From assembly GCF_029395675.1 (NCBI RefSeq), contig NZ_CP115184.1:2976001-3040000 (forward strand): a stretch of 64,000 bases of DNA, read 5' to 3'. The DNA comes from Janibacter cremeus (GTDB lineage: Bacteria > Actinomycetota > Actinomycetes > Actinomycetales > Dermatophilaceae). Under the pieces are notes generated by a model. That model was not told the DNA's origin. It made no database searches and was given only the letters and a program-made list of their open reading frames with translations. The first letter of the stretch is position 1; each line of letters opens with the position of its first letter. A program made the translations under genes and the position numbers. Positions 1 through 9,076 of the stretch are shown in pieces.

Positions 1-67
1 CCTCCACGACAACGGAAACCACGTCATCGCCGAGACCGCCCTGTGCCCGCTGCGGGTACTCACGCAT
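1..67 (-). CDS. partial reading frame at window edge, unknown product
   Basis: The ATG at 67-65 opens 22 codons (MREYPQRAQGG and onward) with no stop before base 1. It overlaps the last 8 nt of the preceding 83-residue gene, the compact layout usual in the transfer region of actinomycete integrative elements. It is too short for a family call; it would be the next gene of the pra operon. A GTG at the next frame over is an alternative, so the frame itself is uncertain. Confidence 0.4.
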   Translation of the reverse strand, partial: MREYPQRAQGGLGDDVVSVVVE

Positions 68-311
68 CGCGCGCGACCTCCCGGTGTGCGTCCTCGATCT
101 GAGCGGTGGCCTCGTGCGCTGCCCGCTCCATCACCAGCAGAGCCGTGTCCAGATCGGGGTCCGGACCCGAGTGGACAAGGTTGCGCACGTTCATCACCCG
201 CTCATCGATGTCCCGCAACGTACGCACCAGACCGAACAGCACGCCCGGAACGGCGTTCTCGCTCACACCCAGCGCGGACGCCCACGCCCCTGCACCCACA
301 GGCCGTGCCAT
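60..311 (-). CDS. hypothetical 83-residue protein of the pra operon
   Basis: I do not recognise a family. The protein is small and mostly helical, with an acidic C-terminal half (residues 45-83, ending in HREVARDA) and no membrane segment or signal peptide. Its ATG lies one nucleotide after the pra stop codon, so the two genes must be co-transcribed and probably translationally coupled. In pSAM2-like elements, small accessory proteins of unknown role sit between pra and the transfer genes, which is the best guess at context. Confidence 0.6.
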   Translation of the reverse strand: MARPVGAGAWASALGVSENAVPGVLFGLVRTLRDIDERVMNVRNLVHSGPDPDLDTALLVMERAAHEATAQIEDAHREVARDA

Positions 312-312
312 C

Positions 313-735
313 TCACGCCACCTTCTCCGCAGACGAGGCAGCAGCCTTGCCCGGCGCCTTCAACGACTCCGCACGGAAGGACCACGCCAGCCGAGGCCGA
401 TTGCCGTTGTCGTCCACGTACGGCAGCGCCGTCAGCCCGACGAACTCCACCGGCGTCCACGGAAACGACGTCGTGTTCTCCGGAGGCACCGGCTGCACCT
501 TCGCCGCGATCTTGATCGAGATCGCCGTCTCCTTCTTGCCGGCCTCCTCATCCGCGTCCAGGACCATCACCTGCCACAACGGCAACCCCGAGTCCTTGTC
601 CAGCTGCTGCGACCGCGACCCATCCGCACGCCGCTCCGCATTGAAATCCGCCACCGGCTCCACACCCCCCTTCAAAAACGCACCCGCGGGAAAGACGTCC
701 GCGTGACCAACCGGGAACCGACGCTGCATTGCCAT
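313..735 (-). CDS. pra: Pra-like activator of element replication, integration and excision
   Basis: The 140-residue product matches what I know of the Pra family of pSAM2-type integrative elements: an MAMQRRFPVGHADVFP opening, GAFLKGGVEP, a LDKDSGLPLWQV block (about residues 50-60), SIKIAAKVQPVPPENTT and PVEFVGLTALPYVDDNGN near residues 100-115, then a GRPRLAWSF-like end. In pSAM2, Pra switches on the int/xis/rep genes and is itself repressed by KorSA. I chose the ATG at 735 because an AGGAG lies 8 nt upstream; the GTG at 744 is too close to it. The promoter region carries a long inverted repeat, the likely repressor site. The gene heads a leftward operon leaving the window. Confidence 0.85.
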   Translation of the reverse strand: MAMQRRFPVGHADVFPAGAFLKGGVEPVADFNAERRADGSRSQQLDKDSGLPLWQVMVLDADEEAGKKETAISIKIAAKVQPVPPENTTSFPWTPVEFVGLTALPYVDDNGNRPRLAWSFRAESLKAPGKAAASSAEKVA

Positions 736-747
736 GTCACTCACTCC

Positions 748-791
748 TAAGTGGTATATGCCAGTTATCCCAAGGTGGCATATACCACTTG
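748..791. promoter_or_regulatory. inverted-repeat operator upstream of pra (KorSA-type)
   Basis: Two 15-bp arms, AAGTGGTATATGCCA (749-763) and TGGCATATACCACTT (776-790), are perfect reverse complements separated by 12 bp. They lie just upstream of the pra ribosome-binding site, where a bound repressor would block transcription. A variant of the same half-site lies upstream of the adjacent GntR gene, which supports a shared regulator. A shorter AAGTGG at 799-804 may be a remnant half-site. Confidence 0.8.
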
Positions 792-830
792 GATGGTCAA
801 GTGGAACTGCGCTGAATCTGGAGTGATCCG

Positions 831-1571
831 CTAAGGGAGGTCGTACCGCTGCTCGGCGGTGTAGCGCCCAGGTGGGTAAACGGCTTCGGCGAACTCGATG
901 GGAGCGTCTGCCCCGTCGTAGACGATGTGCTCCACCACGAGGACCGGTGTCGAGGGCTTAGCCAGCCCGAGTTCGGCGGCGTCCTCCTTACCTGCGGTGC
1001 GAGCGGTCATCCGGTCGCGTGCGTAGCGCGCGGTGCGACCAGTTTTCTCCTCGACGTAGGCCACCGTCCCGGTGCGGATGCGCTCGGTCGACAGGAGGCG
1101 TGGGGCCACGGATGCCAATTCTGCGCTGAACCACGAGGTGGAGATTTCAGCCTGCTCGTCCCCCTCCCACGTGATGCGGTGACGTCGGATCGCAGCCGTC
1201 CCCTCTGGCAATGCCAGCCCGCGCACCACGTGTCCGGGAGGCTGCTCGACCACCCCCGCGGCCACAATCTCTGCCCGCTCGTTCCCGCTGTAGATGCGAC
1301 CGGCGCGCTTGGCCCTCGCGTACCGATCCTGCGGGCGGCGATGGACATTGAGGTCAGCGACGAACGTTCCGGACCCCTGGACCGACGTAAGGAAGCCCTC
1401 GGTGCGGAGCAGCGACAGCGCCTTGGTGGCTGTAGGTCGAGAGACGTCGTACTGAGTCGCCAGAGCACGCTCGCTCGGCACCTCGTCGCCCGCCCGGAGT
1501 TCCCCGCTGAGGATCCGCGTGCGGAAGTCGTCGGCGATGCGTCGAAACTTCGCGGCGGTCTGGCTGCTCAT
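831..1571 (-). CDS. GntR/HutC-family repressor, KorSA-like
   Basis: The 246-residue protein has an N-terminal GntR winged helix (about residues 10-75, with PSERALATQYDVSRPTATKA as recognition region, then GFLTSVQGSGTFV) and a C-terminal UTRA ligand-type domain (about 95-245, with the EIVYDG- and PGRYTAEQRYDL-type ends of the HutC group). KorSA of pSAM2 is of this family and represses pra and its own gene. The ATG at 1571 has GAGGTG 6 nt upstream; a GTG at 1574 is in frame but too near. The gene is read toward pra, and one operator-like half-site sits 16 nt before its start. Whether it senses a ligand is unknown. Confidence 0.85.
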   Translation of the reverse strand: MSSQTAAKFRRIADDFRTRILSGELRAGDEVPSERALATQYDVSRPTATKALSLLRTEGFLTSVQGSGTFVADLNVHRRPQDRYARAKRAGRIYSGNERAEIVAAGVVEQPPGHVVRGLALPEGTAAIRRHRITWEGDEQAEISTSWFSAELASVAPRLLSTERIRTGTVAYVEEKTGRTARYARDRMTARTAGKEDAAELGLAKPSTPVLVVEHIVYDGADAPIEFAEAVYPPGRYTAEQRYDLP

Positions 1572-1586
1572 CACTCACACCTCATC

Positions 1587-1602
1587 TGGCTAATACCACT
1601 TA
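1587..1602. promoter_or_regulatory. operator-like half-site between GntR and DUF1152 genes
   Basis: TGGCTAATACCACTTA matches the right arm of the pra operator (TGGCATATACCACTT) except for a TA/AT exchange at positions 5-6. It sits between two divergent genes, so a repressor bound here could control its own gene and the DUF1152 gene together. Confidence 0.65.
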
Positions 1603-1642
1603 AGAGTAGAGGTTGCAGCGTCCCCGAGACACAATCGCTCGT

Positions 1643-2725
1643 ATGAGGACTCTCTATGTGGCAGCCGGCGGCGGCGGCGATGCGGTCGGCGCCCTGCTGG
1701 CCAGACGAGCCCTCGGCGATACGGACCAGCGTCCACCCCTCGTCACGACGTACGCATGGGAACGGCTTCGGATCGATCCTGTCCCGGGTCCTCGCGCTCG
1801 GACAGACTTCACGGCCTTGGCGCCGGTGGGAGACCAGCCGTTTGAGGTGACGTCTGGCTCTGACACGGCGCCTCCAGGCAGGAGCGTGCTCCCACGTCTT
1901 GTAGAGTCGAGCGGAGCTCGGATCTTCTTGCACGATCTCGATGGTGGGACCATAGGGCTCAGGGATCAGTTGCGACACCTCGCGCGGTCACTCGACGTCG
2001 GCGAACTCGTGGTGGTCGACGTTGGTGGAGACATCGTGGCGCGAGGGTCAGAGCCCGGCCTTCGGAGTCCACTGGCCGACTCGCTCAGCCTGGCCGCTGC
2101 ACTTGGGACAGGAATTCCGACCACCGTGATGATTCTGGGTGCCGGGGCGGATGCGGAGGTTCCGGAGGGCGAGGTGAAGCGACTCTTGGAGGGCGCTGGA
2201 GGAAGGCCAGTCGGACGCGTCACTTCGGATGACGTACACGCTCTCGCACCGGTCCTCTCCTGGCATCCCACTGAGGCGACCGCCTTGGTAGCTGCCGGAG
2301 CGAAGGGGATGAGGGGCTTCGTCGCGATGCGGCGAGGACGAGATCCTGTGCCGGTCAGCGACCACACACCGGAAGTCTGGGTAGTTTCCCAGCCGACTCT
2401 TGATTCGTTCCCTCTCGCACGGATGCTCCAGGAGACAACGAGCCTGTCCGAAGCGGAAGACGTGATGCGATTCGCCGCTGTCAACGAGATTGACTTCGAA
2501 CGCAAGGTCGCCGCGGAGACGCCGGCGGAGCGCCCTCGGAAGCCTCTGCCCGTGGTCATATCGGACATGGCTGCTATGGGCGCAACGCACATCACGAGTC
2601 GGCGATTGTCTGAAACCCTCTGTCTCCGTGGGCTGGACGAGGTTGAGTCGAGTGGGAGCACGCCGACTGATGGAATGTGGTCGAGAGACGACCTCGTTCG
2701 TATCGCCAGGTCAATAGAGGGCTAG
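1643..2725 (+). CDS. DUF1152 family protein
   Basis: The 360-residue product begins MRTLYVAAGGGGDAVGA, the glycine-rich nucleotide-fold-like opening of DUF1152 proteins, and continues with VVVDVGGDIVARG (near residue 120) and TTVMILGAGADAE, the conserved acidic/glycine motifs of the family. Function is not established. The ATG at 1643 is preferred to an upstream in-frame TTG because it starts at the conserved motif. It is transcribed away from the GntR gene and toward hsdM, with 98 nt before hsdM, and probably answers to the same repressor. It is soluble: there is no signal peptide or membrane helix. Confidence 0.75.
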   Translation: MRTLYVAAGGGGDAVGALLARRALGDTDQRPPLVTTYAWERLRIDPVPGPRARTDFTALAPVGDQPFEVTSGSDTAPPGRSVLPRLVESSGARIFLHDLDGGTIGLRDQLRHLARSLDVGELVVVDVGGDIVARGSEPGLRSPLADSLSLAAALGTGIPTTVMILGAGADAEVPEGEVKRLLEGAGGRPVGRVTSDDVHALAPVLSWHPTEATALVAAGAKGMRGFVAMRRGRDPVPVSDHTPEVWVVSQPTLDSFPLARMLQETTSLSEAEDVMRFAAVNEIDFERKVAAETPAERPRKPLPVVISDMAAMGATHITSRRLSETLCLRGLDEVESSGSTPTDGMWSRDDLVRIARSIEG

Positions 2726-2823
2726 CGCAAGCCGGCTATCTCGTGTGTGCCAGGGTCTTCGGCCACGCGGTCGGTGCTGGCCACTAGGGTCGAGCCAACA
2801 TCACGGGTCGAAAAGGGGAATGC

Positions 2824-4797
2824 ATGGCGCCGGTCGGGTTCGCGGACAAGGTCGCGTTCGTGTGGAAAGTCGCGGACAAGTTGCGGGGTACGTTCAAGCA
2901 GCACGAGTACGGGTCGGTGATGCTGCCGCTTCTGGTCTTGCGCCGCATGGACGCGGTGTTGGCTCCGACCAAGGAGGCCGTGCTGGACCAGGCGGTCACG
3001 CTCGGTGCCCTGCAGGCGGACCGCAAGACCACCGGCAAGGCCGTGGACGAGGGCATGGACTACGTGCTCAAGCACGTTGCGGGTCAACGCTTCTACAACC
3101 TCTCGCCTTTGACGTTCACGAGCATGCTGCAGAACGACAAGGAGCTCGCGGAGCAGCTGGCCAGTTACATCCGCCGCCTGTCGGGGGACGCCTACGGCGT
3201 GATCGAGGCCTACAACTTCGATGCGAAGATCGCCCGGATGGACCGGGCGGGCATCCTCTACCCGGTGCTGGCGGACTTCGCCGATCTCGACCTGCGCCCC
3301 AATGCGGTCAGCAACGAGGCGATGGGTTACATCTTCGAAGAGCTGCTGCGGAAGTTCTCCGAAATGTCCAACGAGACCGCGGGTGAGCACTACACCCCGC
3401 GGGAAGTCATCGACCTGATGGTCGCGCTGCTGCTGCACGGCAAGACCAGCGCTGAGCTGACGGCAAATCCCAAGCCGGTGCGTACGGTCTACGACCCGGC
3501 CGCGGGCACGGGTGGGATGCTCATGGGCGCCGCGCACGGCATCACCGCGGCCAACCCCGCGGCGCGGGTGCAGGTGTACGGGCAGGAGCTGAACCCGGAG
3601 ACGTGGGCGATCGCGCAGTCGGACCTGATGATGCAGGACACTGACCCGGGCCAGATGGCCTTCGGCAACTCGCTGACCCAGGACGCCTTCCCCGGCGAGC
3701 CTTTCGACTTCATCTTGGCCAACCCCCCGTATGGGGTGGACTGGAAGTCCTATGCCCAGCCGATCAAGGACGAGCACGCCAACCAGGGCTTCCACGGGCG
3801 CTTCGGCGCCGGCGTGCCGCGGGTCTCGGACGGGTCGCTGCTCTTCCTGCAGCACATGCTCGCCAAAATGAAGCCGTCCGGCTCCCGCGTGGGGATCGTG
3901 CTGTCCGGGTCGCCGCTGTTCTCCGGCGCGGCCGGCTCGGGCGAATCGGAAATCCGCCGATGGATCCTCGAGAAGGACTACCTCGAAGGCATCGTCGCGC
4001 TACCAGACTCAATGTTCTACAACACCGGCATCTCCACCTACGTGTGGATCCTGACCAACGACAAGGACGAGCAGGATCGCGGCCTCGTGCGCCTGGTCGA
4101 TGGTCGGGAGCTCGGCACCAAGATGCGCAAGTCCCTTGGGGACAAGCGCAAGGAGCTCACTCCGGATGCGATCGCCGCGATCACCCGTCTCTACGGCGGC
4201 GCGCGGGACGAGTTCGCCGATGATGAGCGGGTTCGGGTGCTGGAGAGGGAGGAGTTCGCCTTTCAGCGCATCACAGTCGAGCGGCCGTTGAGGCGAAGGT
4301 GGGAAGTCACCCCCGAGGCCGTCGCCAGTGAGCCCTTCGGTGCCTTTGCGCATTTGGTGGGGCGCCGCTTCGAGACCGAGAAGGCCCTCCTGGCCGAGGT
4401 GGGCGAGTTGTCGACAAAGGACAAGAAGGCCTTCGCCAAGGCCTGCGTGATCGCTGACCCGGACGCGCCGGTGATTGCGAAGAAGGGCAAGCCCGAGCCG
4501 GACCCGGACCTGCGCGACCAGGAGAACGTGGCCCTGCCCGAGGGCTTCTTCGACCTCGACGAAGTCAGTCGTCCCGCAGTCCTGGAGAAGGAGGCCGAGC
4601 GGCACCTGACCGACGAGATCCACCCCTATGTGCCGGACGCGTGGATCGACCACACCAAGACCAAGGTCGGTGTCGAGATCCCCTTCACAAGGCAGTTCTA
4701 CGTTTACGAACCATCAAGGCCCCTCCACGAGATCGCCGCTGAGATCAAGGACCTAGAGATGCAGATCCAGGGCTGGATGAAGGGCCTCGGCCTGTGA
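2824..4797 (+). CDS. hsdM: type I restriction-modification methyltransferase subunit HsdM
   Basis: The modification subunit transfers a methyl group from S-adenosylmethionine to adenine N6 in the target chosen by HsdS. The 657-residue protein has an N-terminal HsdM helical domain (from FADKVAFVWKVADKLRG), the SAM-binding motif I YDPAAGTGGML (DPAAGTGG from residue 224) and the catalytic motif IV NPPYG (from residue 300). The family is usually nearer 500 residues; the extra C-terminal part (about 480-657, with HPYVPDAWIDHTKTKVG) is found in a subset of type I methylases. AAAAGGGGAA before the ATG is a good ribosome-binding site. The stop overlaps the hsdS start by 4 nt. Both catalytic motifs are intact, so the enzyme is probably active. 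Confidence 0.95.
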   Translation: MAPVGFADKVAFVWKVADKLRGTFKQHEYGSVMLPLLVLRRMDAVLAPTKEAVLDQAVTLGALQADRKTTGKAVDEGMDYVLKHVAGQRFYNLSPLTFTSMLQNDKELAEQLASYIRRLSGDAYGVIEAYNFDAKIARMDRAGILYPVLADFADLDLRPNAVSNEAMGYIFEELLRKFSEMSNETAGEHYTPREVIDLMVALLLHGKTSAELTANPKPVRTVYDPAAGTGGMLMGAAHGITAANPAARVQVYGQELNPETWAIAQSDLMMQDTDPGQMAFGNSLTQDAFPGEPFDFILANPPYGVDWKSYAQPIKDEHANQGFHGRFGAGVPRVSDGSLLFLQHMLAKMKPSGSRVGIVLSGSPLFSGAAGSGESEIRRWILEKDYLEGIVALPDSMFYNTGISTYVWILTNDKDEQDRGLVRLVDGRELGTKMRKSLGDKRKELTPDAIAAITRLYGGARDEFADDERVRVLEREEFAFQRITVERPLRRRWEVTPEAVASEPFGAFAHLVGRRFETEKALLAEVGELSTKDKKAFAKACVIADPDAPVIAKKGKPEPDPDLRDQENVALPEGFFDLDEVSRPAVLEKEAERHLTDEIHPYVPDAWIDHTKTKVGVEIPFTRQFYVYEPSRPLHEIAAEIKDLEMQIQGWMKGLGL

Positions 4798-6017
4798 ATC
4801 GCCGGATCCGGCTTCAGTACTTGTCTGCTATCCCGATCACCAACGGCTTGGGCCTGTCCGGTCAGCATGACAACCGGGATTGGCCCCGTTACGTTCGCAC
4901 CACTGACATCGCCGGACCACGCTCTCTTCGGGATGACGTATTTGCATCGCAACCACCAGATGTGGCTGAGGCAGCGATGCTCGCGTCAAACGACATCATT
5001 GCCTGCGCGGTTGGGGCGACTGTCGGAAAGAGCACGCTCTTTACCTCTGAGGAGCCCGCCTGTTTTGCGGGGTTCTTGGTGAGAATTCGACCGAATGCCG
5101 ACACCGATCCACGCTTCTTGTCCTATTGGATGCAGTCCAAGGACTACTGGGCTCAGATTGAGCAAGGCGTCGTCAAATCCACAATTGAGAACTTTTCGGC
5201 GTCGAGGTTTCGAGCTATGTCAGCGCCATACCTTGCGCTGGAGGAGCAGCGGCGGATTGCGGACTTCCTCGACGACCGGGTCTCCCGGATCGATCGAATC
5301 ATCGCCGCCCGTCGCGAGCAGCTGGAAATGGTGCGCCACCAGTTTGCGAGTCTCCTTGAGTCGCGCCTCGACGCTTTGCCAGAGCGGGTTCGAGCGTCTC
5401 GTGTCCTGCGGGTTCTGCCGGGCTATGCGTTCCCAAGTGCGGAGTACTCAGAAGACCTTCGAGACATCCCCTTGCTCCGAGGCGTCAACGTTGGAGTCGG
5501 AACGTTGCGATGGGACGAAACTGTTCGTTGGCCGAGGAATCAGGTCAGCGATGTCGCGCACTTCCGGTTGTCGCCGGGCGATGTTGTTCTTGGGATGGAC
5601 CGGCCTTGGATCGGTGAGGGCCTTCGTATCGCACAGGTGAAGGCCAGCGATGGTGGGCCGCTCCTCCTTCAGCGTGTCGCCAAATTGATTCCGAGCGACC
5701 GCTTGAATACTCACTTCATGATTCGCGCTTTCCAGAGCCACGCCTTCAGGGCCCAGATCGAATCGGTGCTCACAGGACTTTCGGTTCCTCACCTGAGTGG
5801 GGACCAGATCTTGGAGTACCGCATGCCATACGGTGCTCGTGTTCAGCAACGAGCTGTCGCTGAAGAACTCGATGAAGCCGATGCCGTCGCCACGCAGTCG
5901 ACGCAGCAACTTCAGCGGTCGATCGACCTGCTGACCGAGTACAAGTCGTCGTTGATCACGGCGACCGTTACGGGGGAGTTGGACATGTCGACTGCTGCTT
6001 CGAGGCTTCCGGGGTGA
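4794..6017 (+). CDS. hsdS: type I restriction-modification specificity subunit HsdS
   Basis: The 407-residue protein provides DNA target recognition for HsdM and HsdR. It shows the standard two-target-domain layout: a first variable region (about 1-145), a central conserved helix pair (EEQRRIADFLDDRVSRIDRI, about 147-190), a second variable region (about 195-350) and a distal conserved helix (QQRAVAEELDEADAVATQST to the end). The GTG start overlaps the hsdM stop (GTGA). Its codon use and G+C are less biased than those of hsdM, usual for target-recognition domains exchanged between strains. The target sequence cannot be read from the protein. I see no inverted repeats that would suggest phase switching. 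Confidence 0.92.
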   Translation: MNRRIRLQYLSAIPITNGLGLSGQHDNRDWPRYVRTTDIAGPRSLRDDVFASQPPDVAEAAMLASNDIIACAVGATVGKSTLFTSEEPACFAGFLVRIRPNADTDPRFLSYWMQSKDYWAQIEQGVVKSTIENFSASRFRAMSAPYLALEEQRRIADFLDDRVSRIDRIIAARREQLEMVRHQFASLLESRLDALPERVRASRVLRVLPGYAFPSAEYSEDLRDIPLLRGVNVGVGTLRWDETVRWPRNQVSDVAHFRLSPGDVVLGMDRPWIGEGLRIAQVKASDGGPLLLQRVAKLIPSDRLNTHFMIRAFQSHAFRAQIESVLTGLSVPHLSGDQILEYRMPYGARVQQRAVAEELDEADAVATQSTQQLQRSIDLLTEYKSSLITATVTGELDMSTAASRLPG

Positions 6018-6022
6018 GTTGA

Positions 6023-9013
6023 ATGAGTAACACGACCGAGGCGGTGTTCGAGGGCAACATCGAGACCCACCTGACGACGAATGGGTGGGGGGCGGTGCCC
6101 CCTTCGTCATATGACCGGGATCTGGGGTTGTTCCCGGACGAGGTCATCGCCTTCGTTCAGGAGTCGCAGCCGAAGGCATGGCAGCAGTTGGTCACGCGAC
6201 ATGGCGGGGAGGCCACTGCGAGACAGCGCCTGGTCAAGGTTGTCGCGGGTGCCATCGATCATCGGGGCACGATCAGTGTGCTGCGCGGGACCGTCAAGGA
6301 CTCGGGTGTAGTGGTGCGGATGTGTTGGTTCAAGCCGGCCAACACCCTCGCCCCTGAGCTCCAAGAGCGGTATGAGGCGAACCGGTGCGCGGCGGTGCGC
6401 CAGCTGCATCACTCGGAGTCTCGCCCGGCAGACTCCCTGGATCTGGTGCTCGTGATCAACGGCGTCCCGGTGGCCACCGCGGAGTTGAAGAACCCGCTGA
6501 CCGGTCAGGGGCTGGAGCAGGCGATGCACCAGTACCGGGTCGACCGGAACCCGCACGATCGCATCTTCGCCAAGCGGACACTGGTGCACTTCGCGGTCGA
6601 CCCGCACCAAGTCGCGATGACCACGAAGCTGGCGGGTGAGGCCACGCGGTTCCTGCCGTTCAACCAGGGCACCGCTGGTCCGGGGAACCCGGGGGCGGCC
6701 GGCAACCCGCCGAACGACGGCTACCAGAGTTCGTACCTGTGGGAGCAGGTCTGGGACAAGGATGCGTGGCTGGACCTGATTGCCACGTTCATCCACGTCG
6801 AAGATGGGCGCGTGCTCTTCCCGCGATTCCACCAATGGCACGCAGTCCGCTCCATTCTCGCCGCAACCCATACGGACGGGGCGGGGGTGGATCGGTTGAT
6901 CCAGCACTCGGCCGGGTCGGGCAAGTCGAACACCATCGCCTGGACGGCGCACTCTCTCTCCCGGCTGCATGACGAGGGTGATCAGCCGATCTTCGACAAG
7001 GTCATCGTCATCACCGATCGGCGGGTGCTCGACAAGCAGTTACAGGACACCGTGGCTGGGTTGGATCACACGCCAGGCACGATCGTGCGGATCGACCAGA
7101 AGTCCGACCAACTCAAGGACGCGTTAGCCGGGCACGGGGCGCGGGTGATTATCACCACGCTTCAGAAGTTCCCCGTCGTCGCCAAGCTCGCCGCCGAGGA
7201 AGCGGCCGAGGGCGAAGCGCGAGGTGTCGCGGGGCGGCGGTTCGCGGTGATCGTGGACGAGGCGCACTCCTCGACCACGGGTGACTCGATGAAGAAGCTG
7301 AAGAAGGTTCTGGCCTCCGGCGATGACGCGCTGGCGGAGGCAGAAGCGGCGGAGGCGGAGGTCGAGGCGAGTGAGGCCCCGGATGATGCGCTGGTCGAGT
7401 CGGCGCGCAACCGCGGCAAGCAGTCGAACCTGTCCTACTTCGCCTTCACCGCCACTCCGAAGCCAAAGACCTTGGAAACGTTCGGGCAGTCCAACGGCGA
7501 CGGCGTGAAGGTTCCCTTCCACACGTACTCGATGCGTCAGGCGATCGATGAGGGGTTCATCCTCGATGTGCTGGCGAACTACACGACCTACTCGACCTAC
7601 TACAAGCTTGCGACAGCCGAGCCGCGGGAGGACCCGGAGGTCGACTCGGCGAAGGGGCGGGCGGCGTTGGCGCGGTTCGTCTCGCTGCACCCGTACATGA
7701 TGGACGCCAAGGCGGAGGTGATCGTCGAGCACTTCCGGCAGAAGTCCGCGCACAAGATCGACGGCCAGGCCCGGGCCATGGTCGTCACCCGCTCGCGACT
7801 GCACGCGGTGCGCACCAAGGAGGCGATCGAGGCATACATCAAACGCAAGGGCTACGACACGGGGGCGCACCCCCTTCGCGCCCTAGTCGCCTTTAGCGGG
7901 ACGGTCACCGACCCGGACGCTCCGGAGATTGCCTACACCGAGGCGATGCTCAACGGGTTTCCCGAGACCCAGCTGCCCAAGCGGTTCGAGGAGGACTACC
8001 AGGTCCTCGTCGTGGCGGAGAAGTACCAGACCGGGTTCGACCAGCCGCTGCTGCACACGATGTACGTCGACAAGAAGCTCGCCGGGGTCAAGGCCGTGCA
8101 GACCCTCTCCCGGCTGAACAGGACCCATCCGGGTAAGGAGGACACCTTCGTCCTGGACTTCGCCAACACCGCCGAAGAGATCCAGGAGGCGTTCGAGCCG
8201 TTCTACGAGCAGTCGCTGGCGCAACCGACCGACCCGAACGTGCTGTACACGATGGAGCACGACCTGATGTCGGCCGGCGTGCTGTCGCTGGATGAGATGG
8301 CCGCGGCCACGAGCGCACTGCTCTCGGACGATCCGAAGCAGCAGCCGACCATCTACGGGAATGTCACCCCCGCCGTGGGGCGGTTCGTCACCCTCGACGA
8401 GGACGCACAGGAGTCCTTCCGCGGAACGCTGACCCACTTCGTGCGGGCCTACGCCTTCGTCGCGCAGGTCATGCCCTGGGCGGATGCGTCGTTGGAGCGG
8501 CTCTTCCTCTACGGCAAGCTGCTGCTCACCGAGCTTCCCGCAGCGGAGTCCGATCCGATGCCTCAGTTGAGCAAGAGCGTGCAGCTGACCCACCTGCGCC
8601 TGTCCGTCACGAGCGAGGGCACCATTGGGCTCGACGGCGCCGACGAGGCCGGCGTCGCCCTGCCCGGGGAGGGCAAGGGCTCGGCCACCGAACCCATGCT
8701 CGACAAGCTCTCCGCGCTCATCGCCGTGATGAACGAGAAGTACGGCGCCGACCTCGGCGAATCCGACAAGGTATGGGTCGACCAGCAGTGGGCCGTCGTC
8801 ATGGAAGACGAGGAGATGGAAGCGGTCGCGCTCCATAACGACCGCTCCCAGTTCGAGCTTGTCCTCGAGGAGAAGATCAAGGAACTGCTCCTGCAACGGC
8901 ACGATAAGAACGGCGAGCTGTTCAGCCAGTTCTTCGCCAACCCCGACTTCCAGCAGATGTTGCTGGGCTACCTCGGGGGAACCTACGACGAAATTCGAGC
9001 CCGCACAGTGTGA
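6023..9013 (+). CDS. hsdR: type I restriction endonuclease subunit HsdR
   Basis: The 996-residue subunit is the ATP-driven translocase and nuclease of the complex. The N-terminal nuclease domain carries D140 and E154-L-K156 (in VATAELKNPL), the D...ExK signature. The motor follows, with Walker A HSAGSGKSNT (from residue 295), the DEAH box VDEAHSS (from about 411), and helicase motifs FTATPKPKT and EKYQTGFDQPLLHTMYVDKK. The C-terminal helical domain contacts the methylase core. The start lies 5 nt after the hsdS stop with GGGGTGAGTTGA upstream. All catalytic motifs are present, so the operon looks complete and functional. It holds the only two CGAAGGGGG-type 9-mers (6098, 7870) inside the element. 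Confidence 0.95.
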   Translation: MSNTTEAVFEGNIETHLTTNGWGAVPPSSYDRDLGLFPDEVIAFVQESQPKAWQQLVTRHGGEATARQRLVKVVAGAIDHRGTISVLRGTVKDSGVVVRMCWFKPANTLAPELQERYEANRCAAVRQLHHSESRPADSLDLVLVINGVPVATAELKNPLTGQGLEQAMHQYRVDRNPHDRIFAKRTLVHFAVDPHQVAMTTKLAGEATRFLPFNQGTAGPGNPGAAGNPPNDGYQSSYLWEQVWDKDAWLDLIATFIHVEDGRVLFPRFHQWHAVRSILAATHTDGAGVDRLIQHSAGSGKSNTIAWTAHSLSRLHDEGDQPIFDKVIVITDRRVLDKQLQDTVAGLDHTPGTIVRIDQKSDQLKDALAGHGARVIITTLQKFPVVAKLAAEEAAEGEARGVAGRRFAVIVDEAHSSTTGDSMKKLKKVLASGDDALAEAEAAEAEVEASEAPDDALVESARNRGKQSNLSYFAFTATPKPKTLETFGQSNGDGVKVPFHTYSMRQAIDEGFILDVLANYTTYSTYYKLATAEPREDPEVDSAKGRAALARFVSLHPYMMDAKAEVIVEHFRQKSAHKIDGQARAMVVTRSRLHAVRTKEAIEAYIKRKGYDTGAHPLRALVAFSGTVTDPDAPEIAYTEAMLNGFPETQLPKRFEEDYQVLVVAEKYQTGFDQPLLHTMYVDKKLAGVKAVQTLSRLNRTHPGKEDTFVLDFANTAEEIQEAFEPFYEQSLAQPTDPNVLYTMEHDLMSAGVLSLDEMAAATSALLSDDPKQQPTIYGNVTPAVGRFVTLDEDAQESFRGTLTHFVRAYAFVAQVMPWADASLERLFLYGKLLLTELPAAESDPMPQLSKSVQLTHLRLSVTSEGTIGLDGADEAGVALPGEGKGSATEPMLDKLSALIAVMNEKYGADLGESDKVWVDQQWAVVMEDEEMEAVALHNDRSQFELVLEEKIKELLLQRHDKNGELFSQFFANPDFQQMLLGYLGGTYDEIRARTV

Positions 9014-9076
9014 GTTCGTTGACCCAGGGTCTTTGTCGAATTCCGCCTTGCAGTAGTCAACAGAACTCTTAGATAT

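Noticed and set aside
4794..6017. Phase-variable hsdS
   Set aside because: No inverted repeats, second hsdS copy or recombinase is seen in the window.
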